The notes under the pieces are model-generated. The model ran no database searches, had not been told where the DNA came from, and worked only from the letters and a program-made list of their open reading frames with translations. Below, piece by piece: positions 27,785-37,707 of a DNA stretch of 64,000 nucleotides (its first letter is position 1; each line of letters opens with the position of its first letter). Made by a program: the position numbers and the translations under genes. The DNA lies in contig JAEZCZ010000026.1 of the NCBI GenBank assembly GCA_023433305.1, positions 29,061 through 93,060 on the forward strand, in the 5' to 3' direction. The DNA comes from Pseudomonadota bacterium (GTDB lineage: Bacteria; Pseudomonadota; Alphaproteobacteria; Sphingomonadales; Sphingomonadaceae).

Positions 27785-28663
27785 TCAGCCGCCGAGCTGG
27801 ATGAGCGCCATCGGCGGCGCCTCGGTCCGCCGATTGACCTTCCATTCGAGCACCTGGCCTTCGGCACCTTGCGCGGGCCCTTCGTCGGTGTTGTTGGCGA
27901 GGATGCGGCCGTCGGTGACGATCCGGAAGGTCCCCTCCATTTCAGGCACGGCGGACGCCTCACCGGCGTCCTCGGCGGCGCCCGCGATCGCAATCGAGGT
28001 CGCCATGCCGGCCATCATGCCCTGCATCGGGTTGCCGCCCCCCGTCGGGGCGAAGCCCGGCGCCTCGATGCGCACGCTGTTCCCTTGCCGGAGATTGGCG
28101 ACGACGAAGCTGTTCGACATCGGAAAGCGTTCGAGCGTCGGAAAAGTGAAATCGTGGCCCATGCGGCTGGTGATCGAGAAAGCGACCTCGAACAGCCCGT
28201 CGCCGCGATATTCGACCGTGCGCCAGCCCTCCTGCCGCCGCAGCCGGGCGGCGAGCTCCTCGGCCGCCTCGGGGTCCGAAGGGTCGATCCCGCCTAGCAA
28301 CTGCTTCATCTGTTCCGCTTCGCGCGCGGTCTGCTGCTTGCGCGCTTCGGCCTCCTGCTCCCACCGAGCGCGTTGCTCGGCGACTTCCTCCTCGGTGCAG
28401 GGCCGCTCCTCGAAGCTCTCGTCGTCGTAGCAGGGCGCCTCGGCGAAGGCCTCTTCGTCGGCCGCGGCCGACATCTCGGCGAGGCGGCTCAGCGCGAGCA
28501 GGTGTATTTGGCCATCGTAGCTGAAGGTGAAGCTGCCGTCCTTGCGCAAGTCGAACGTTGCCGCGAACTTGCCCGGCGCGACGATGCAGGCGGTAAGGGC
28601 CAACGCGGCAGCGGTAACGACGGCGGCGGCTGCGGCCGCTCTCCAGCGCGAAATCAGCGTCAT
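27785..28663 (-). CDS. Unrecognised lipoprotein
   Basis: A 292-residue lipoprotein. The signal peptide ends in the lipobox LTAC (Cys about 26). A beta-rich start (KFAATFDLRKDGSFTFSYDG) is followed by an acidic, coiled-coil-like stretch (about 80-140) and a second beta-rich part (FSITSRMGHDFTFPTLERFP) ending in a Met/Ala-rich loop. I recall similar hypothetical proteins in sphingomonads but no function. It is followed on the same strand (that is, preceded in coordinates upstream) by rlmB, 27 bases away, so the two may be cotranscribed. Confidence 0.8.
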   Translation of the reverse strand: MTLISRWRAAAAAAVVTAAALALTACIVAPGKFAATFDLRKDGSFTFSYDGQIHLLALSRLAEMSAAADEEAFAEAPCYDDESFEERPCTEEEVAEQRARWEQEAEARKQQTAREAEQMKQLLGGIDPSDPEAAEELAARLRRQEGWRTVEYRGDGLFEVAFSITSRMGHDFTFPTLERFPMSNSFVVANLRQGNSVRIEAPGFAPTGGGNPMQGMMAGMATSIAIAGAAEDAGEASAVPEMEGTFRIVTDGRILANNTDEGPAQGAEGQVLEWKVNRRTEAPPMALIQLGG

Positions 28664-28690
28664 CGAATGTACCCCCCTTGTTGCGGCAGC

Positions 28691-29482
28691 TTATTCTCGA
28701 ATGGCTACGGCATAGAGCGCAATCGCCGCGGCGTTCGAGACGTTGAGGCTCTCCATCGAATCGCTGATCGGCAGGCGAGCCAGCGCGTCGCAGTGCGCCG
28801 CGATGTTGTGGCGCATGCCTTCGCCCTCGGCCCCGAGCACGAGCGCGACCGGCCCTGCGGGGAGAGCGGCGGCGAGCGTGGTCTCCGCTTCTCCGGCGAG
28901 CCCCAGGCGCCAGTAGCCGGCCTCGGCGATTTCCTCGAGCGCGCGGGCGAGGTTCACCACGCGGATCCACGGCACGATCTCGAGCGCGCCGGACGCGGAT
29001 TTCGCGAGCACGCCGCCTTCGGGCGGGGCGTGGCGATCCTGGGTGACGATCGCCGCGGCGTCGAAGGCGGCCGCCGAGCGCATGATGGCGCCGACGTTAT
29101 GCGGGTCGGTGACCTGGTCGAGCACAATGACCGGGCGCGCCGGATCGCCGTCGAGCACATCGGCGAGAAAGCGATCCTCGAGCGGCTGGCACTCGAGGAC
29201 GAGACCCTGGTGGGGTGCATCGCGCGCCACCAGCCGAGCAAGGTCGGCGCCGTCGGCGAATTCGAGCGGGAAATCGGGCGGCAGCTCGCCGTCGAGCGAC
29301 GCGAGGCCTTCGCGCGTCGCCCAGAGCTTCCGATGCTTGCGGTCCGGGTTCTTGAGCGCCGCCTCGACCGCGTGGCGCCCCCACAGCCGCACCTGCCCCT
29401 GGCCCGCACGGCCGGAGCCTCGTCCGCCCTGCATCCGGCCCGCCCGTCCGCGCAGGCTTCGCTTCTCGTTCTTGTTGGCCAT
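28691..29482 (-). CDS. rlmB: 23S rRNA 2'-O-methyltransferase, RlmB/TrmH type
   Basis: A 263-residue SPOUT methyltransferase. A Gly/Arg-rich leader is followed by an L30e-like substrate domain (LWGRHAVEAALKNPDRKHRK) and the knotted SpoU domain with VIVLDQVTDPHNVGAIMRSA, ALVLGAEGEGMRH and ISDSMESLNVSNAAAIALYA. It uses S-adenosylmethionine to methylate a ribose in rRNA; RlmB is the best guess, but a tRNA target cannot be excluded by eye. AGGAGC precedes the chosen ATG. Confidence 0.9.
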   Translation of the reverse strand: MANKNEKRSLRGRAGRMQGGRGSGRAGQGQVRLWGRHAVEAALKNPDRKHRKLWATREGLASLDGELPPDFPLEFADGADLARLVARDAPHQGLVLECQPLEDRFLADVLDGDPARPVIVLDQVTDPHNVGAIMRSAAAFDAAAIVTQDRHAPPEGGVLAKSASGALEIVPWIRVVNLARALEEIAEAGYWRLGLAGEAETTLAAALPAGPVALVLGAEGEGMRHNIAAHCDALARLPISDSMESLNVSNAAAIALYAVAIRE

Positions 29483-29623
29483 GCCGCTCCTGTTCGCGCG
29501 AACTCCTGCCAGCGCCGCCATTGACAGGCAAGCGTCGCTTCGTCATGGACGCGCGCACTCGGCCGGACGGCCCCCTTCGGGAGGTCTTTCGCTGCGGGTT
29601 CCGCCCGCTTCCGGCTCTCCGGT

Positions 29624-29709
29624 GGACAGGTGGCCGAGTGGTTAAAGGCAGCAGACTGTAAATCTGCCCGCGCAAGCGTACGCTGGTTCGAATCCAGCCC
29701 TGTCCACCA
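29624..29709 (+). tRNA. tRNA-Tyr (anticodon GTA)
   Basis: An 86-nt type II tRNA: acceptor GGACAGG with CCTGTCC, discriminator A and encoded CCA, anticodon loop around ACTGTAAAT (GTA), a long variable arm (CCGCGCAAGCG region) and T arm with GGTTCGAATCC. Confidence 0.95.
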
Positions 29710-29735
29710 GAGCGGCCCCCATCGGTATCAAACGA

Positions 29736-30836
29736 TTAGACGGGGACGGCGGCGTCCGGAGCTCGCCACCGGTCGGTGGTCCGATCCCAGGCGCGAAGGA
29801 CCGCTTCGCTTGCCTTCCAGATGAGGCCTGTCGCGATCACGCTGATCAGTCCGTCGACGGCGTAGTGATAGGCCAGGTGCACCGAGCCGAGCCAGATCGC
29901 GATGAAGAACGCGAGGAAGAACCAGCCGAGCGGCCGCCAGACGCGGCGAATGGCGAGCCAGAACAAGAACGCCATCGCGACATGCATCGAAGGCATCGCA
30001 GTGATGCCGGCCCCGAGCCCGCCTTCGCCTTCGTGGTACCAGCCGAGCAGGAGCTCCTGGACGTGGAGCGTCATGACCGGGACCTGTTCGTTGGCCGCGC
30101 GGAGGTACTCCATCTGCACATCGAACGTCGTATCGCCGAAGATGGGGCCAACAAAGCAGGGACCGACCGAGGCGAACAGCGTTGCCAGTCCGCCGCCGAT
30201 CACTGTCCAGATCAGGATGAAGCCGAGGAAATAAGGTCTCACGACCGTCGACGCGGCCGGATGGAAGAGGATCAGGGGTGTGCCGACATAAATCAGCAGC
30301 AACCAGGCATGGTAGAGCACCGCCAGAAAGGCCGTGATCGGCGCGTAACCCAGCAGCGGCTGAAGCACTTGCCACCCATCGAGGCCGAGGAAGATCGCAC
30401 GGTCCCACGCGATGAAGACCGGATCCCACTCATAGGCGTTGAACAGCGGGATCATCGCCTTCAGCTGCGAGAAGAAAGGCATGAACACGATCGCTATCGC
30501 CATCAGTGGAATTCGCGCGACCCAACAGGGATCGCGGACGCTGGCGCGGTAGTGATCGAACAAGAACGCCGTCGGCGAACGAGGCCGGTGGCGCATCAAT
30601 CGCCAACTCAGATCCACGACGAACAAACCCGCGATGGCCGCTCCGTAGAGACGCACGTTGGTGAGCATCGAATTCGGGCCGACCGAGATGTCGTAGGCCG
30701 CAAGCAGCGGAAGGCAAAAGGCCAGCAGCGCGGCAGTGACGAGATAGATCGGAACGTCCGCAACAAGCAGGGCGACGACGCGCTGCCAGGGGTTCCGGCT
30801 TCCCTCCAGAGCCGAGACGGACATCTCCATTCCCAT
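29736..30836 (-). CDS. PAP2-superfamily membrane phosphatase
   Basis: A 366-residue multi-spanning membrane protein with the PAP2 motifs [16 protein letters not shown] (about 280-295) and [10 protein letters not shown] (about 325-334), which hold the active-site histidines and Asp. Several helices and a long N-terminal region make it like the inositolphosphotransferase/PAP2_3 group that moves phospho-groups on lipids. It is divergent from psd-pssA, which fits a role in phospholipid or sphingolipid head-group metabolism, but the substrate is unknown. Confidence 0.85.
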   Translation of the reverse strand: MGMEMSVSALEGSRNPWQRVVALLVADVPIYLVTAALLAFCLPLLAAYDISVGPNSMLTNVRLYGAAIAGLFVVDLSWRLMRHRPRSPTAFLFDHYRASVRDPCWVARIPLMAIAIVFMPFFSQLKAMIPLFNAYEWDPVFIAWDRAIFLGLDGWQVLQPLLGYAPITAFLAVLYHAWLLLIYVGTPLILFHPAASTVVRPYFLGFILIWTVIGGGLATLFASVGPCFVGPIFGDTTFDVQMEYLRAANEQVPVMTLHVQELLLGWYHEGEGGLGAGITAMPSMHVAMAFLFWLAIRRVWRPLGWFFLAFFIAIWLGSVHLAYHYAVDGLISVIATGLIWKASEAVLRAWDRTTDRWRAPDAAVPV

Positions 30837-30924
30837 GTCGCGGCGTTAGGAGAGAATGGTTAACGTCGGCCTACACTGGGGATGGCGCCGTCTTTTCCTT
30901 GTCGGCCCGGCGGCGCTTCCCTAG

Positions 30925-31686
30925 ATGAACCCGATGGCCGGAGAACTGCGTGACAACCGGGGCCGTGGCGAAGCGGAGTGGCGCTGGCCTGCGATCCATC
31001 CAGAAGGGCGGAAGTTCGGCCTGATTGCGGCCGGCATTTCGCTCGCCGTGCTTCTTTTCCTCGATTGGGAGATCATCGGCTGGCCGATGCTGCTTCTTTC
31101 GGCCGGCGTGTTCGCGTTTTTCCGCGATCCCGAGCGCGTGGTGCCGCAGGGAGAAAGCCTGATCGTGGCCCCTGCCGACGGGCTTGTGTCGTTGATCGTC
31201 CAGGTGCCCCCACCGATCGAGCTGCAAGGCCCGGACGCGAGCGGCAATCCCGGCCTGGGCGCGGAGCCGGTCACGCGAATCTCCATCTTCATGTCGGTGT
31301 TCGATGTGCACATCAACCGTGCGCCCGTAGGCGGCACGGTGCGGCGCGTGGTCTACATTCCCGGCAAGTTCCTCAACGCCGACCTCGACAAGGCCAGCGA
31401 GGAGAACGAGCGGCAGCATATCCTGGTCGAACGACCCGATGGCACGCCGATCGGATGCACGCAGATCGCCGGGCTGGTCGCGCGGCGGATCGTGCCTTTC
31501 ATCAAGCCGGGCGACATCGTGGCCGCGGGCCAGCGAATCGGGTTGATCCGTTTCGGAAGCCGGGTCGACGTCTATTTGCCGCAAGGAACAGACGCGAAGG
31601 TCTTGCTGGGCCAAACCGTCATTGCGGGTGAGACGGTGCTGGCGGAGCTGGGGCAGCAGCAGCTGATAGAAGGCGTCAACCAATGA
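30925..31686 (+). CDS. psd: Phosphatidylserine decarboxylase
   Basis: A 253-residue short-form PSD. A hydrophobic N-terminus (about 29-60) is followed by FRDPERVVP and [10 protein letters not shown], then [20 protein letters not shown]. The processing site is in IRFGSRVD near residue 212: Gly-Ser where self-cleavage makes the pyruvoyl group. It turns phosphatidylserine into phosphatidylethanolamine. It overlaps pssA by four bases. Confidence 0.95.
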   Translation: MNPMAGELRDNRGRGEAEWRWPAIHPEGRKFGLIAAGISLAVLLFLDWEIIGWPMLLLSAGVFAFFRDPERVVPQGESLIVAPADGLVSLIVQVPPPIELQGPDASGNPGLGAEPVTRISIFMSVFDVHINRAPVGGTVRRVVYIPGKFLNADLDKASEENERQHILVERPDGTPIGCTQIAGLVARRIVPFIKPGDIVAAGQRIGLIRFGSRVDVYLPQGTDAKVLLGQTVIAGETVLAELGQQQLIEGVNQ

Positions 31687-32540
31687 ACGACTTTGGGCCC
31701 GACGATGACCGTCCGCTGCAGCCGGGGCCGGTCTGGCTCGGACCCAAAGCCAGCGAGAACGACCTGGACGCGGCGCCGAACGCCGGCCGCGGGATTTCCT
31801 TGCGCGCCGTCCTTCCGAACGCGATCACGGCGGCGGCGCTTTGCTCGGGCCTCACCGGGATCCGCTTTGCGATCGTCGGCGACTGGGAAAAGTCCCTCTT
31901 CGCCATCATTCTGGCCGGGCTTCTCGACGGGATCGACGGGCGAATCGCACGTTTGCTCAAGGCACAGTCGCGGTTCGGGGCCGAGCTCGACAGCCTAGCC
32001 GATTCGCTGAGCTTCGGCATGGCGCCTGCGCTGGTGCTGTTCCTGTGGTCGTTGCAGGACCTGCCGCGCTTCGGCTGGTTCGCTGCGTTGGCTTTCGCGA
32101 TCAGCTGCGCGCTCCGCCTCGCGCGGTTCAATGCGCGGATCGACGTGGAGGATCAGCCGCACAAGTCGGTCGGCTTCCTGACCGGCGTGCCCGCGCCGGT
32201 AGGGGCGGGGCTGGCGTTCCTGCCGATGTACTTGTGGATGGCGAGCGGCGAGGAAGCGTTCAGGCATCCGGTGCTTGTGGCTCTCTGGCTGACCCTGATC
32301 GCCGGGCTGATGATTTCCAACCTGGCAACCTTGAGCTGGACGCTGATTCGGCCCGGCCGCAGCATACGGCTGGTGGCGATCGCTTTCGCCGGGCTGGTAT
32401 TCGCCGCGTTGTTGACCGAGCCGTGGTGGACCCTCTCGGTTATCTCGATCGGCTACCTGCTGCTGATGCCCTACAGCATCATGCGCTACGCCAAGATCAG
32501 GCAGCAACGAGCGCGGGCGGCCGCAGCGCCTTCGGCCTGA
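31683..32540 (+). CDS. pssA: CDP-diacylglycerol-serine phosphatidyltransferase
   Basis: A 285-residue membrane enzyme with the CDP-alcohol phosphotransferase motif [20 protein letters not shown] followed by LDSLAD (about 80-105). It makes phosphatidylserine from CDP-diacylglycerol and serine, the step just before Psd. About seven to eight hydrophobic segments. The psd-pssA overlap (ATGA) indicates coupled translation. Its 3' end overlaps a small minus-strand gene by about 44 bases. Confidence 0.95.
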   Translation: MNDFGPDDDRPLQPGPVWLGPKASENDLDAAPNAGRGISLRAVLPNAITAAALCSGLTGIRFAIVGDWEKSLFAIILAGLLDGIDGRIARLLKAQSRFGAELDSLADSLSFGMAPALVLFLWSLQDLPRFGWFAALAFAISCALRLARFNARIDVEDQPHKSVGFLTGVPAPVGAGLAFLPMYLWMASGEEAFRHPVLVALWLTLIAGLMISNLATLSWTLIRPGRSIRLVAIAFAGLVFAALLTEPWWTLSVISIGYLLLMPYSIMRYAKIRQQRARAAAAPSA

Positions 32541-32676
32541 GCGCCGGCCGACTGCTCGCCAGTTCCGCGCGAATGACGCGATGATGGCGTACGCCCTGAC
32601 CAAGCGCGCAACCGACCTGCGCGAGGGCCGCGAAAGCGATGAGGCCGAACAATACCGAGATCGCGACAGTCAGCAT
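32497..32676 (-). CDS. Small single-pass membrane protein
   Basis: A 59-residue protein: MLTVAISVLFGLIAFAALAQ forms one membrane segment, followed by a basic tail (RHHRVIRAEL) that should stay in the cytosol. I recall short proteins of this type beside rpsB in sphingomonads. It is convergent with and overlaps the pssA 3' end. Function unknown; an upstream ATG would add nine residues. Confidence 0.5.
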   Translation of the reverse strand: MLTVAISVLFGLIAFAALAQVGCALGQGVRHHRVIRAELASSRPALRPKALRPPALVAA

Positions 32677-32762
32677 GGCGTGGACCTTTTTCCGCGCTCC
32701 CACTCGTTCCTGAAGGAACCGGTGCTTGGAGCGAATGTTCCGTTCCGCACTATGTTCTCTAT

Positions 32763-32792
32763 TTGTTCCTTCCTGTCAAGCCGATATATGAT
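32763..32792 (+). promoter_or_regulatory. Candidate rpsB promoter
   Basis: TTGTTC and TATGAT (five of six matches to TATAAT) are 18 bases apart. A leader of about 160 bases would precede rpsB, enough for a regulatory structure, though I could not define one. The 32677-32958 gap holds nothing else I can support. Confidence 0.45.
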
Positions 32793-32958
32793 GCACGACT
32801 TGAGGGTGGATTTATCCGGCTTGCTGAGGTAAGGGCGCACCGCCGATTCCCCTTGGGTGTTCGGCAAATCCACATGGAAGGCGCACATACCGGTGCCGCA
32901 AGCGGGCGATCCGCCGCGGTTCCAGCTTTCCAGAGGCACAACCGGAAAGGAAATACCT

Positions 32959-33744
32959 ATGGCGGTTCCCACCGTCACCATGCAGCAATTGATCGAGGCC
33001 GGCGCCCACTTCGGCCACCAGACCCACCGCTGGAACCCGCGGATGAAGCCGTACATCTTCGGCGCGCGGAACGGCGTCCACATCATCGACCTGTCGCAGT
33101 CCGTGCCGCTGTTCGCGCGTGCGCTGGACTTCGTCGCGGCGACCGTTCGCGCGGGCGGCAAGGTGCTGTTCGTCGGCACCAAGCGCCAGGCGCAGGAGCC
33201 GATCGCCGAGGCCGCTCGCCGTTCAGGCCAGCACTTCGTCAACCCCCGCTGGCTCGGCGGCATGCTGACCAACTGGAAGACCATCTCCCAGTCGATCAAG
33301 CGGCTCAAGAGCCTCGAGGAGCAGCTCTCGGGCGACACGACCGGCCTGACCAAGAAGGAAGTCCTCCAACTCACCCGTGAGCGCGACAAGCTCGAGCTTT
33401 CGCTGGGCGGCATCCGCGACATGGGCGGCATTCCCGATGTGATGTTCGTGATCGACGCCAACAAGGAAGAGCTGGCGATCAAGGAAGCCAACGTGCTCGG
33501 CATCCCGGTCGTGGCCGTGCTCGACACCAACGTCGACCCGAGCGGCATCGCCTTCCCGGTCCCCGGTAACGACGACGCCAGCCGCGCCGTGCGCCTCTAT
33601 TGCGACGCGGTCGCCCAGGCGGCGACCACGGGCCGGAACGAGGGCGTGGTCGATTCGGGCGCCGATATCGGGGCGATGGACGCTCCGCCGGAGGAAGCGG
33701 CCGTCGCCGAAACCGCCGCTCCGGCAGCGGCCGCCGAGGCCTAA
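32959..33744 (+). CDS. rpsB: 30S ribosomal protein S2
   Basis: A 261-residue S2: [59 protein letters not shown], and [20 protein letters not shown]. An acidic Ala/Glu tail of about 30 residues is typical of alphaproteobacteria. GGAAAGGA lies before the ATG. First gene of the rpsB-tsf pair. Confidence 0.98.
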   Translation: MAVPTVTMQQLIEAGAHFGHQTHRWNPRMKPYIFGARNGVHIIDLSQSVPLFARALDFVAATVRAGGKVLFVGTKRQAQEPIAEAARRSGQHFVNPRWLGGMLTNWKTISQSIKRLKSLEEQLSGDTTGLTKKEVLQLTRERDKLELSLGGIRDMGGIPDVMFVIDANKEELAIKEANVLGIPVVAVLDTNVDPSGIAFPVPGNDDASRAVRLYCDAVAQAATTGRNEGVVDSGADIGAMDAPPEEAAVAETAAPAAAAEA

Positions 33745-33765
33745 CAGCCCGGCACGATTGCAATT

Positions 33766-33802
33766 CGGGGCGGCGAACCAATCTAGGCGGCTCGCCGCCC
33801 CG
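33766..33802 (+). other. Perfect hairpin between rpsB and tsf
   Basis: CGGGGCGGCGA and TCGCCGCCCCG form a perfect 11-base stem with a 15-base loop. No T-run follows. It could reduce readthrough into tsf or protect the rpsB mRNA end, setting the S2 to EF-Ts ratio (inference). Confidence 0.65.
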
Positions 33803-33826
33803 ACCCCAATTCCAGAGGAAAGTACA

Positions 33827-34750
33827 ATGGCTTACACTGCAGCCGACGTGAAGAATCTCCGCGAGCGCACCGGCGCCGGGATGATGGACTGCAAGAAGGC
33901 GCTCGACGAGACCGGCGGCGATTTCGAAGCCGCGGTAGATGCGCTGCGCGCCAAGGGCCTCGCCGCCGCTGCCAAGAAGTCCAGCCGCACCGCGGCCGAG
34001 GGCCTCGTGGGTGTGGCCGTGAACGGCACCAAGGGCGTCGCGGTCGAGGTCAACTCCGAGACCGACTTCGTCGCCAAGAACGACCAGTTCCAGGACTTCG
34101 TGCGCAAGACCACCGAAGTGGCGCTTTCGCAGGGCGCCGACGACGTCGAAGCGCTCAGGAACGCGGCCTACCCCGATGGCGGGACGGTCGGCGACAAGCT
34201 GACCAACAACGTCGCCACGATCGGCGAGAACCAGCAGCTGCGCCGGATGAAGAGCGTCGGCGTTTCGCAGGGCATGGTTGTGCCTTACGTGCACAACGCC
34301 CAGGCGCCGAACCTCGGCAAGATCGGGGTGCTCGTCGCGCTCGAGAGTGAAGCGGGTGCCGACGTGCTCGAGCCGCTCGGCAAGCAGCTCGCGATGCATA
34401 TCGCCGCGGCCTTCCCGCAAGCGCTCGATGCCGAGAGCCTTGACGCCGACGTGATCGAGCGTGAGCGCAAGGTCGCGGCCGAGAAGGCGGCTGAAAGCGG
34501 CAAGCCGGCCGACGTCCAGGCCAAGATGGTCGACGGTGCGGTCAAGAAGTTCGCCAAGGAAAACGCGCTGCTGAGCCAGCTCTTCGTGATCGACAACAAG
34601 ACGCCGATCTCGGACGTGGTGGCGCAGGCGGGCAAGGCCGCCGGCACTTCGATCGTGCTCAAGGACTACGTCCGCTTCCAGCTCGGCGAAGGGATCGAGA
34701 AGGAAGCCGTGGACTTCGCCGCCGAGGTCGCCGCAGCCGCGGCCGTCTGA
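33827..34750 (+). CDS. tsf: Elongation factor Ts
   Basis: A 307-residue EF-Ts: [20 protein letters not shown] with [10 protein letters not shown], the TDFVAKN motif in [19 protein letters not shown], and a full core and C-terminal module ending [14 protein letters not shown]. It recycles EF-Tu by releasing GDP. AGAGGAAAG precedes the ATG. Followed by a rho-independent terminator. Confidence 0.98.
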   Translation: MAYTAADVKNLRERTGAGMMDCKKALDETGGDFEAAVDALRAKGLAAAAKKSSRTAAEGLVGVAVNGTKGVAVEVNSETDFVAKNDQFQDFVRKTTEVALSQGADDVEALRNAAYPDGGTVGDKLTNNVATIGENQQLRRMKSVGVSQGMVVPYVHNAQAPNLGKIGVLVALESEAGADVLEPLGKQLAMHIAAAFPQALDAESLDADVIERERKVAAEKAAESGKPADVQAKMVDGAVKKFAKENALLSQLFVIDNKTPISDVVAQAGKAAGTSIVLKDYVRFQLGEGIEKEAVDFAAEVAAAAAV

Positions 34751-34777
34751 ACGGCGCGGAAGTCACGCCACAACGAG

Positions 34778-34808
34778 AGGCCGTTGGACTTCGGTTCGGC
34801 GGCCTTTT
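34778..34808 (+). terminator. Terminator of the rpsB-tsf transcript
   Basis: AGGCCG pairs with CGGCCT (34800-34805), with TTTGC after the stem, 28 bases after the tsf stop. Confidence 0.65.
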
Positions 34809-34927
34809 GCTTGACTTGTTAGCGGGCAGGATTGGCGGCTGGAGCCGGGCTTGCTTCGCCCTTGGCAGCGCCCCGCGCCGGTCTATAAGGGCCGCAAATT
34901 GCCGACCTCCGGAGAGAATTTCGCCCC

Positions 34928-35650
34928 ATGACCATGCCCGCCGTCAAGCGCGTCCTGTTGAAGCTTTCGGGCGAAGTGCTGATGGGCGATCAGCAGTTCG
35001 GGATCGATCCGGCGTTCGTTGCCGAGCTGGCGCGGGAAGTGAAGGCGGCCAAGGACAGCGGGCTCGAGATCTGCCTGGTGATCGGCGGCGGCAACATCTT
35101 TCGCGGCATGGCGGGCGCGGCACAGGGAATGGACCGCGCGCAGGCCGACTACATGGGCATGCTCGCGACAGTGATGAACGCGCTGGCGATGCAGAATGCG
35201 CTCGAGCAGCTCGGCGTGGAGACGCGGGTGCAGTCGGCGATCCAGATGGACGAGGTTTGCGAGCCGGTGATCCGCCGGCGCGCCGAGCGGCACCTCGAGA
35301 AGGGGCGCGTGGTGATATTCGCCGCGGGCGTCGGCAGTCCCTACTTCACGACGGACAGCGGCGCCGCGCTGCGCGCCGCGGAAATGAAGTGCGACGCGCT
35401 GCTCAAGGGCACCAGCGTCGACGGGGTCTATGACGACGATCCCAAGAAGAACCCGAATGCGACCCGTTTTGAAACCGTGAGTTACGATCGGGTTCTGGCA
35501 GATAATCTCAAGGTGATGGACGCCTCTGCCGTGGCCCTGTGCCGCGACAACGACATCCCCATCGTGGTCTTTTCGATCCGCGAGAAAGGGAACCTGGCGC
35601 GCGTGCTCGCGGGCGAGGGCGTCCAGACGATAGTGCGGAAGGAAGGCTGA
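34928..35650 (+). CDS. pyrH: Uridylate kinase
   Basis: A 240-residue amino-acid-kinase-fold UMP kinase: [56 protein letters not shown], and [20 protein letters not shown]. It phosphorylates UMP to UDP. CGGAGAGAA stands before the ATG. It starts a second run, pyrH-frr-uppS-cdsA-dxr-rseP-bamA. Confidence 0.98.
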   Translation: MTMPAVKRVLLKLSGEVLMGDQQFGIDPAFVAELAREVKAAKDSGLEICLVIGGGNIFRGMAGAAQGMDRAQADYMGMLATVMNALAMQNALEQLGVETRVQSAIQMDEVCEPVIRRRAERHLEKGRVVIFAAGVGSPYFTTDSGAALRAAEMKCDALLKGTSVDGVYDDDPKKNPNATRFETVSYDRVLADNLKVMDASAVALCRDNDIPIVVFSIREKGNLARVLAGEGVQTIVRKEG

Positions 35651-35652
35651 AC

Positions 35653-36210
35653 ATGCCCAAGTACGACAAGGCCGATATCGAGCGCCGCATGGCCGGCGCG
35701 GTCGAGAGCCTCAAGAGCGACCTCGGAGGCTTGCGCACCGGGCGGGCCAACACCTCGCTGCTCGATCCGGTGGTGGTCGAGGTCTATGGCTCGATGATGC
35801 CGCTCAACCAGGTCGCGACCGTCTCCGCGCCCGAGCCCCGCATGCTGAGCGTGCAAGTCTGGGACAAGGCCAACCTGACCGCGGTCGAAAAGGGCATCGC
35901 CCACGCCAACCTGGGCCTCAACCCGATGATCGACGGACAGACGCTCCGCCTGCCGATCCCCGACCTGACCGAAGAGCGGCGCAAGGACCTCGCCAAGCTG
36001 GCGGGCCAGTATGCCGAGAAGGCCAAGGTCGCGATCCGCAACGTGCGCCGCGACGCGATGGAAACGCTCAAGGACGACGAGAAGAAGAAGGAAATCTCCG
36101 AGGACGAGCACAAGCGGCTGGGCGACGAAGTGCAGAAGCTGACCGACAAGTACATTGGCGACGTGGATGCGGCGGCCGCGCACAAGGAGAAGGAAATCCT
36201 CACCCAGTGA
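35653..36210 (+). CDS. frr: Ribosome recycling factor
   Basis: A 185-residue [63 protein letters not shown] and [13 protein letters not shown]. It splits the post-termination ribosome with EF-G. Two bases separate it from pyrH. Confidence 0.98.
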   Translation: MPKYDKADIERRMAGAVESLKSDLGGLRTGRANTSLLDPVVVEVYGSMMPLNQVATVSAPEPRMLSVQVWDKANLTAVEKGIAHANLGLNPMIDGQTLRLPIPDLTEERRKDLAKLAGQYAEKAKVAIRNVRRDAMETLKDDEKKKEISEDEHKRLGDEVQKLTDKYIGDVDAAAAHKEKEILTQ

Positions 36211-36238
36211 GCCGAGCTTCCTCCGGAATCGTGACGTC

Positions 36239-36970
36239 ATGGTGAAGGGCGCCGTTTCCGCGGCCACCACTCTGCCCGCCGAGGCTTCGCCGGGCGGCGG
36301 CCATGGAGCGCGCCACGTCGCGATCATCATGGACGGCAACGGACGATGGGCGAAGCGGCACCATCTGCCCCGGGCGGTGGGCCATCAACGCGGCGTGGAA
36401 GCGGTGCGCCGGCTGGTGCGCGGCCTCGGCGGGACCGGGCTCGAATGCCTGACCCTCTACGCCTTCTCCTCCGAGAACTGGAAGCGCCCCGACGAGGAAA
36501 TATCCGATCTGATGGGTCTGATGCGGAAGTTCATCCGCAGCGACCTTCCCGAGTTCATCGCGAATGGCGTGCGCCTGAAAATCATCGGCGATTACAAAGC
36601 GCTCGAGCCCGACATTGTCGAAATGCTTGAAGATGCGCTGCGGCGTACCGAGCGCGGCACGCGGACGGTCGCGGTGGCGCTCAACTATGGCTCGCAGCAG
36701 GAAATCGCGCGCGCCGCTGCCCAGGCTGCCGCCGAAGGCCCGGTCACGACCGAGGCGATCGCCGCTCATCTCGACACCGCCGACCTTCCCCCGCTCGACC
36801 TGCTGATCCGCACCTCGGGCGAAGTGCGGCTCTCGAACTTCCTGCTCTGGCAGGCGGCCTATGCCGAGATGTGGTTCACCGATGTGCTATGGCCGGATTT
36901 CAAGCTCGAGCATTTAGAAGAGGCACTGGCGAATTTTGCCCAAAGGGAGCGTCGCTATGGCGGCCGGTAA
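36239..36970 (+). CDS. uppS: Undecaprenyl diphosphate synthase
   Basis: A 243-residue cis-prenyltransferase: HVAIIMDGNGRWAKRHHLPR with the catalytic Asp, the SSENWKRP block, and LLIRTSGEVRLSNFLLWQAA then YAEMWF. It makes the C55 lipid carrier for cell wall and surface glycans. Overlaps cdsA by 14 bases. The family's usual Q after RTSGE is a V, a minor change. Confidence 0.97.
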   Translation: MVKGAVSAATTLPAEASPGGGHGARHVAIIMDGNGRWAKRHHLPRAVGHQRGVEAVRRLVRGLGGTGLECLTLYAFSSENWKRPDEEISDLMGLMRKFIRSDLPEFIANGVRLKIIGDYKALEPDIVEMLEDALRRTERGTRTVAVALNYGSQQEIARAAAQAAAEGPVTTEAIAAHLDTADLPPLDLLIRTSGEVRLSNFLLWQAAYAEMWFTDVLWPDFKLEHLEEALANFAQRERRYGGR

Positions 36971-37703
36971 TGCAGTCGATGCCGATGGACCGAACGATCC
37001 TCTGCCGATGAACCTGAAGACGGCGGACTTGCCGCGGCGGCTTGCGTCGGCCGCGGTGATGCTGCTCGTGGCCACGCTCGCTGTCGCCATCGGCGGGCGT
37101 GTTCTTGACGCGTTTATCGTGGCCGTCGCGGGCGTCGCGTTCCTCGAGTTCGCCTGGCTGGTGATGCGCGCGACGCCGAACCCGATGGTCCGGCTCGGCG
37201 GATGGATTGCCGGCGCGGCCTATTTCGGCTGCGCGGCGGCGATCCTGATCGGCGCGGGCACCTTCCTGCTGCTGATGGTGATCGGGATCGCTATTTTCAC
37301 CGACACCGGCGCCTATTTCACCGGGCGGGCGATCGGCGGGCCGAAGATCGCGCCCCGCGTGAGTCCTTCGAAGACCTGGGCCGGCCTCGCCGGCGGCATG
37401 GCCGCCTCGGTCGCGTGGGTCTTCCTGTGGGTCTGGGCGATGGACGCTCCGCTGGCGTGGCCGCGATTCGAGCTCGGCCTGAGCCTCTCGCCGCAGAACG
37501 TGACCGGCGCCGTGGCGCTCGGCGCCGGGCTGGCAGTCGTCGCGCAGGCGGGCGACTTCCTCGAGAGCTGGCTCAAGCGCCGGGCCGGCGTGAAGGACAG
37601 CTCGCGCCTCATTCCAGGGCACGGCGGCGTGTTCGACCGCGTCGACGGGCTGATCCCGGTCGTCCTGGTCGCCGGATTCATCGCCGCGCGGATGGCGCCG
37701 TAG
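36957..37703 (+). CDS. cdsA: Phosphatidate cytidylyltransferase
   Basis: A 248-residue membrane enzyme with the CDP-diacylglycerol synthase signature: SPSKTWAGLAGG (about 137-148) and SWLKRRAGVKDSSRLIPGHG followed by GVFDRVD near residue 225. It makes CDP-diacylglycerol, the substrate of PssA encoded at 31683-32540. AAAGGGAGC precedes the ATG, which lies inside the uppS end. Four bases before dxr. Confidence 0.96.
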   Translation: MAAGNAVDADGPNDPLPMNLKTADLPRRLASAAVMLLVATLAVAIGGRVLDAFIVAVAGVAFLEFAWLVMRATPNPMVRLGGWIAGAAYFGCAAAILIGAGTFLLLMVIGIAIFTDTGAYFTGRAIGGPKIAPRVSPSKTWAGLAGGMAASVAWVFLWVWAMDAPLAWPRFELGLSLSPQNVTGAVALGAGLAVVAQAGDFLESWLKRRAGVKDSSRLIPGHGGVFDRVDGLIPVVLVAGFIAARMAP

Positions 37704-37707
37704 CGCG

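Noticed and set aside
34751..34927. Hidden small gene before pyrH
   Set aside because: Only the tsf terminator and the pyrH ribosome site are visible; the open frame there continues out of frame into pyrH.
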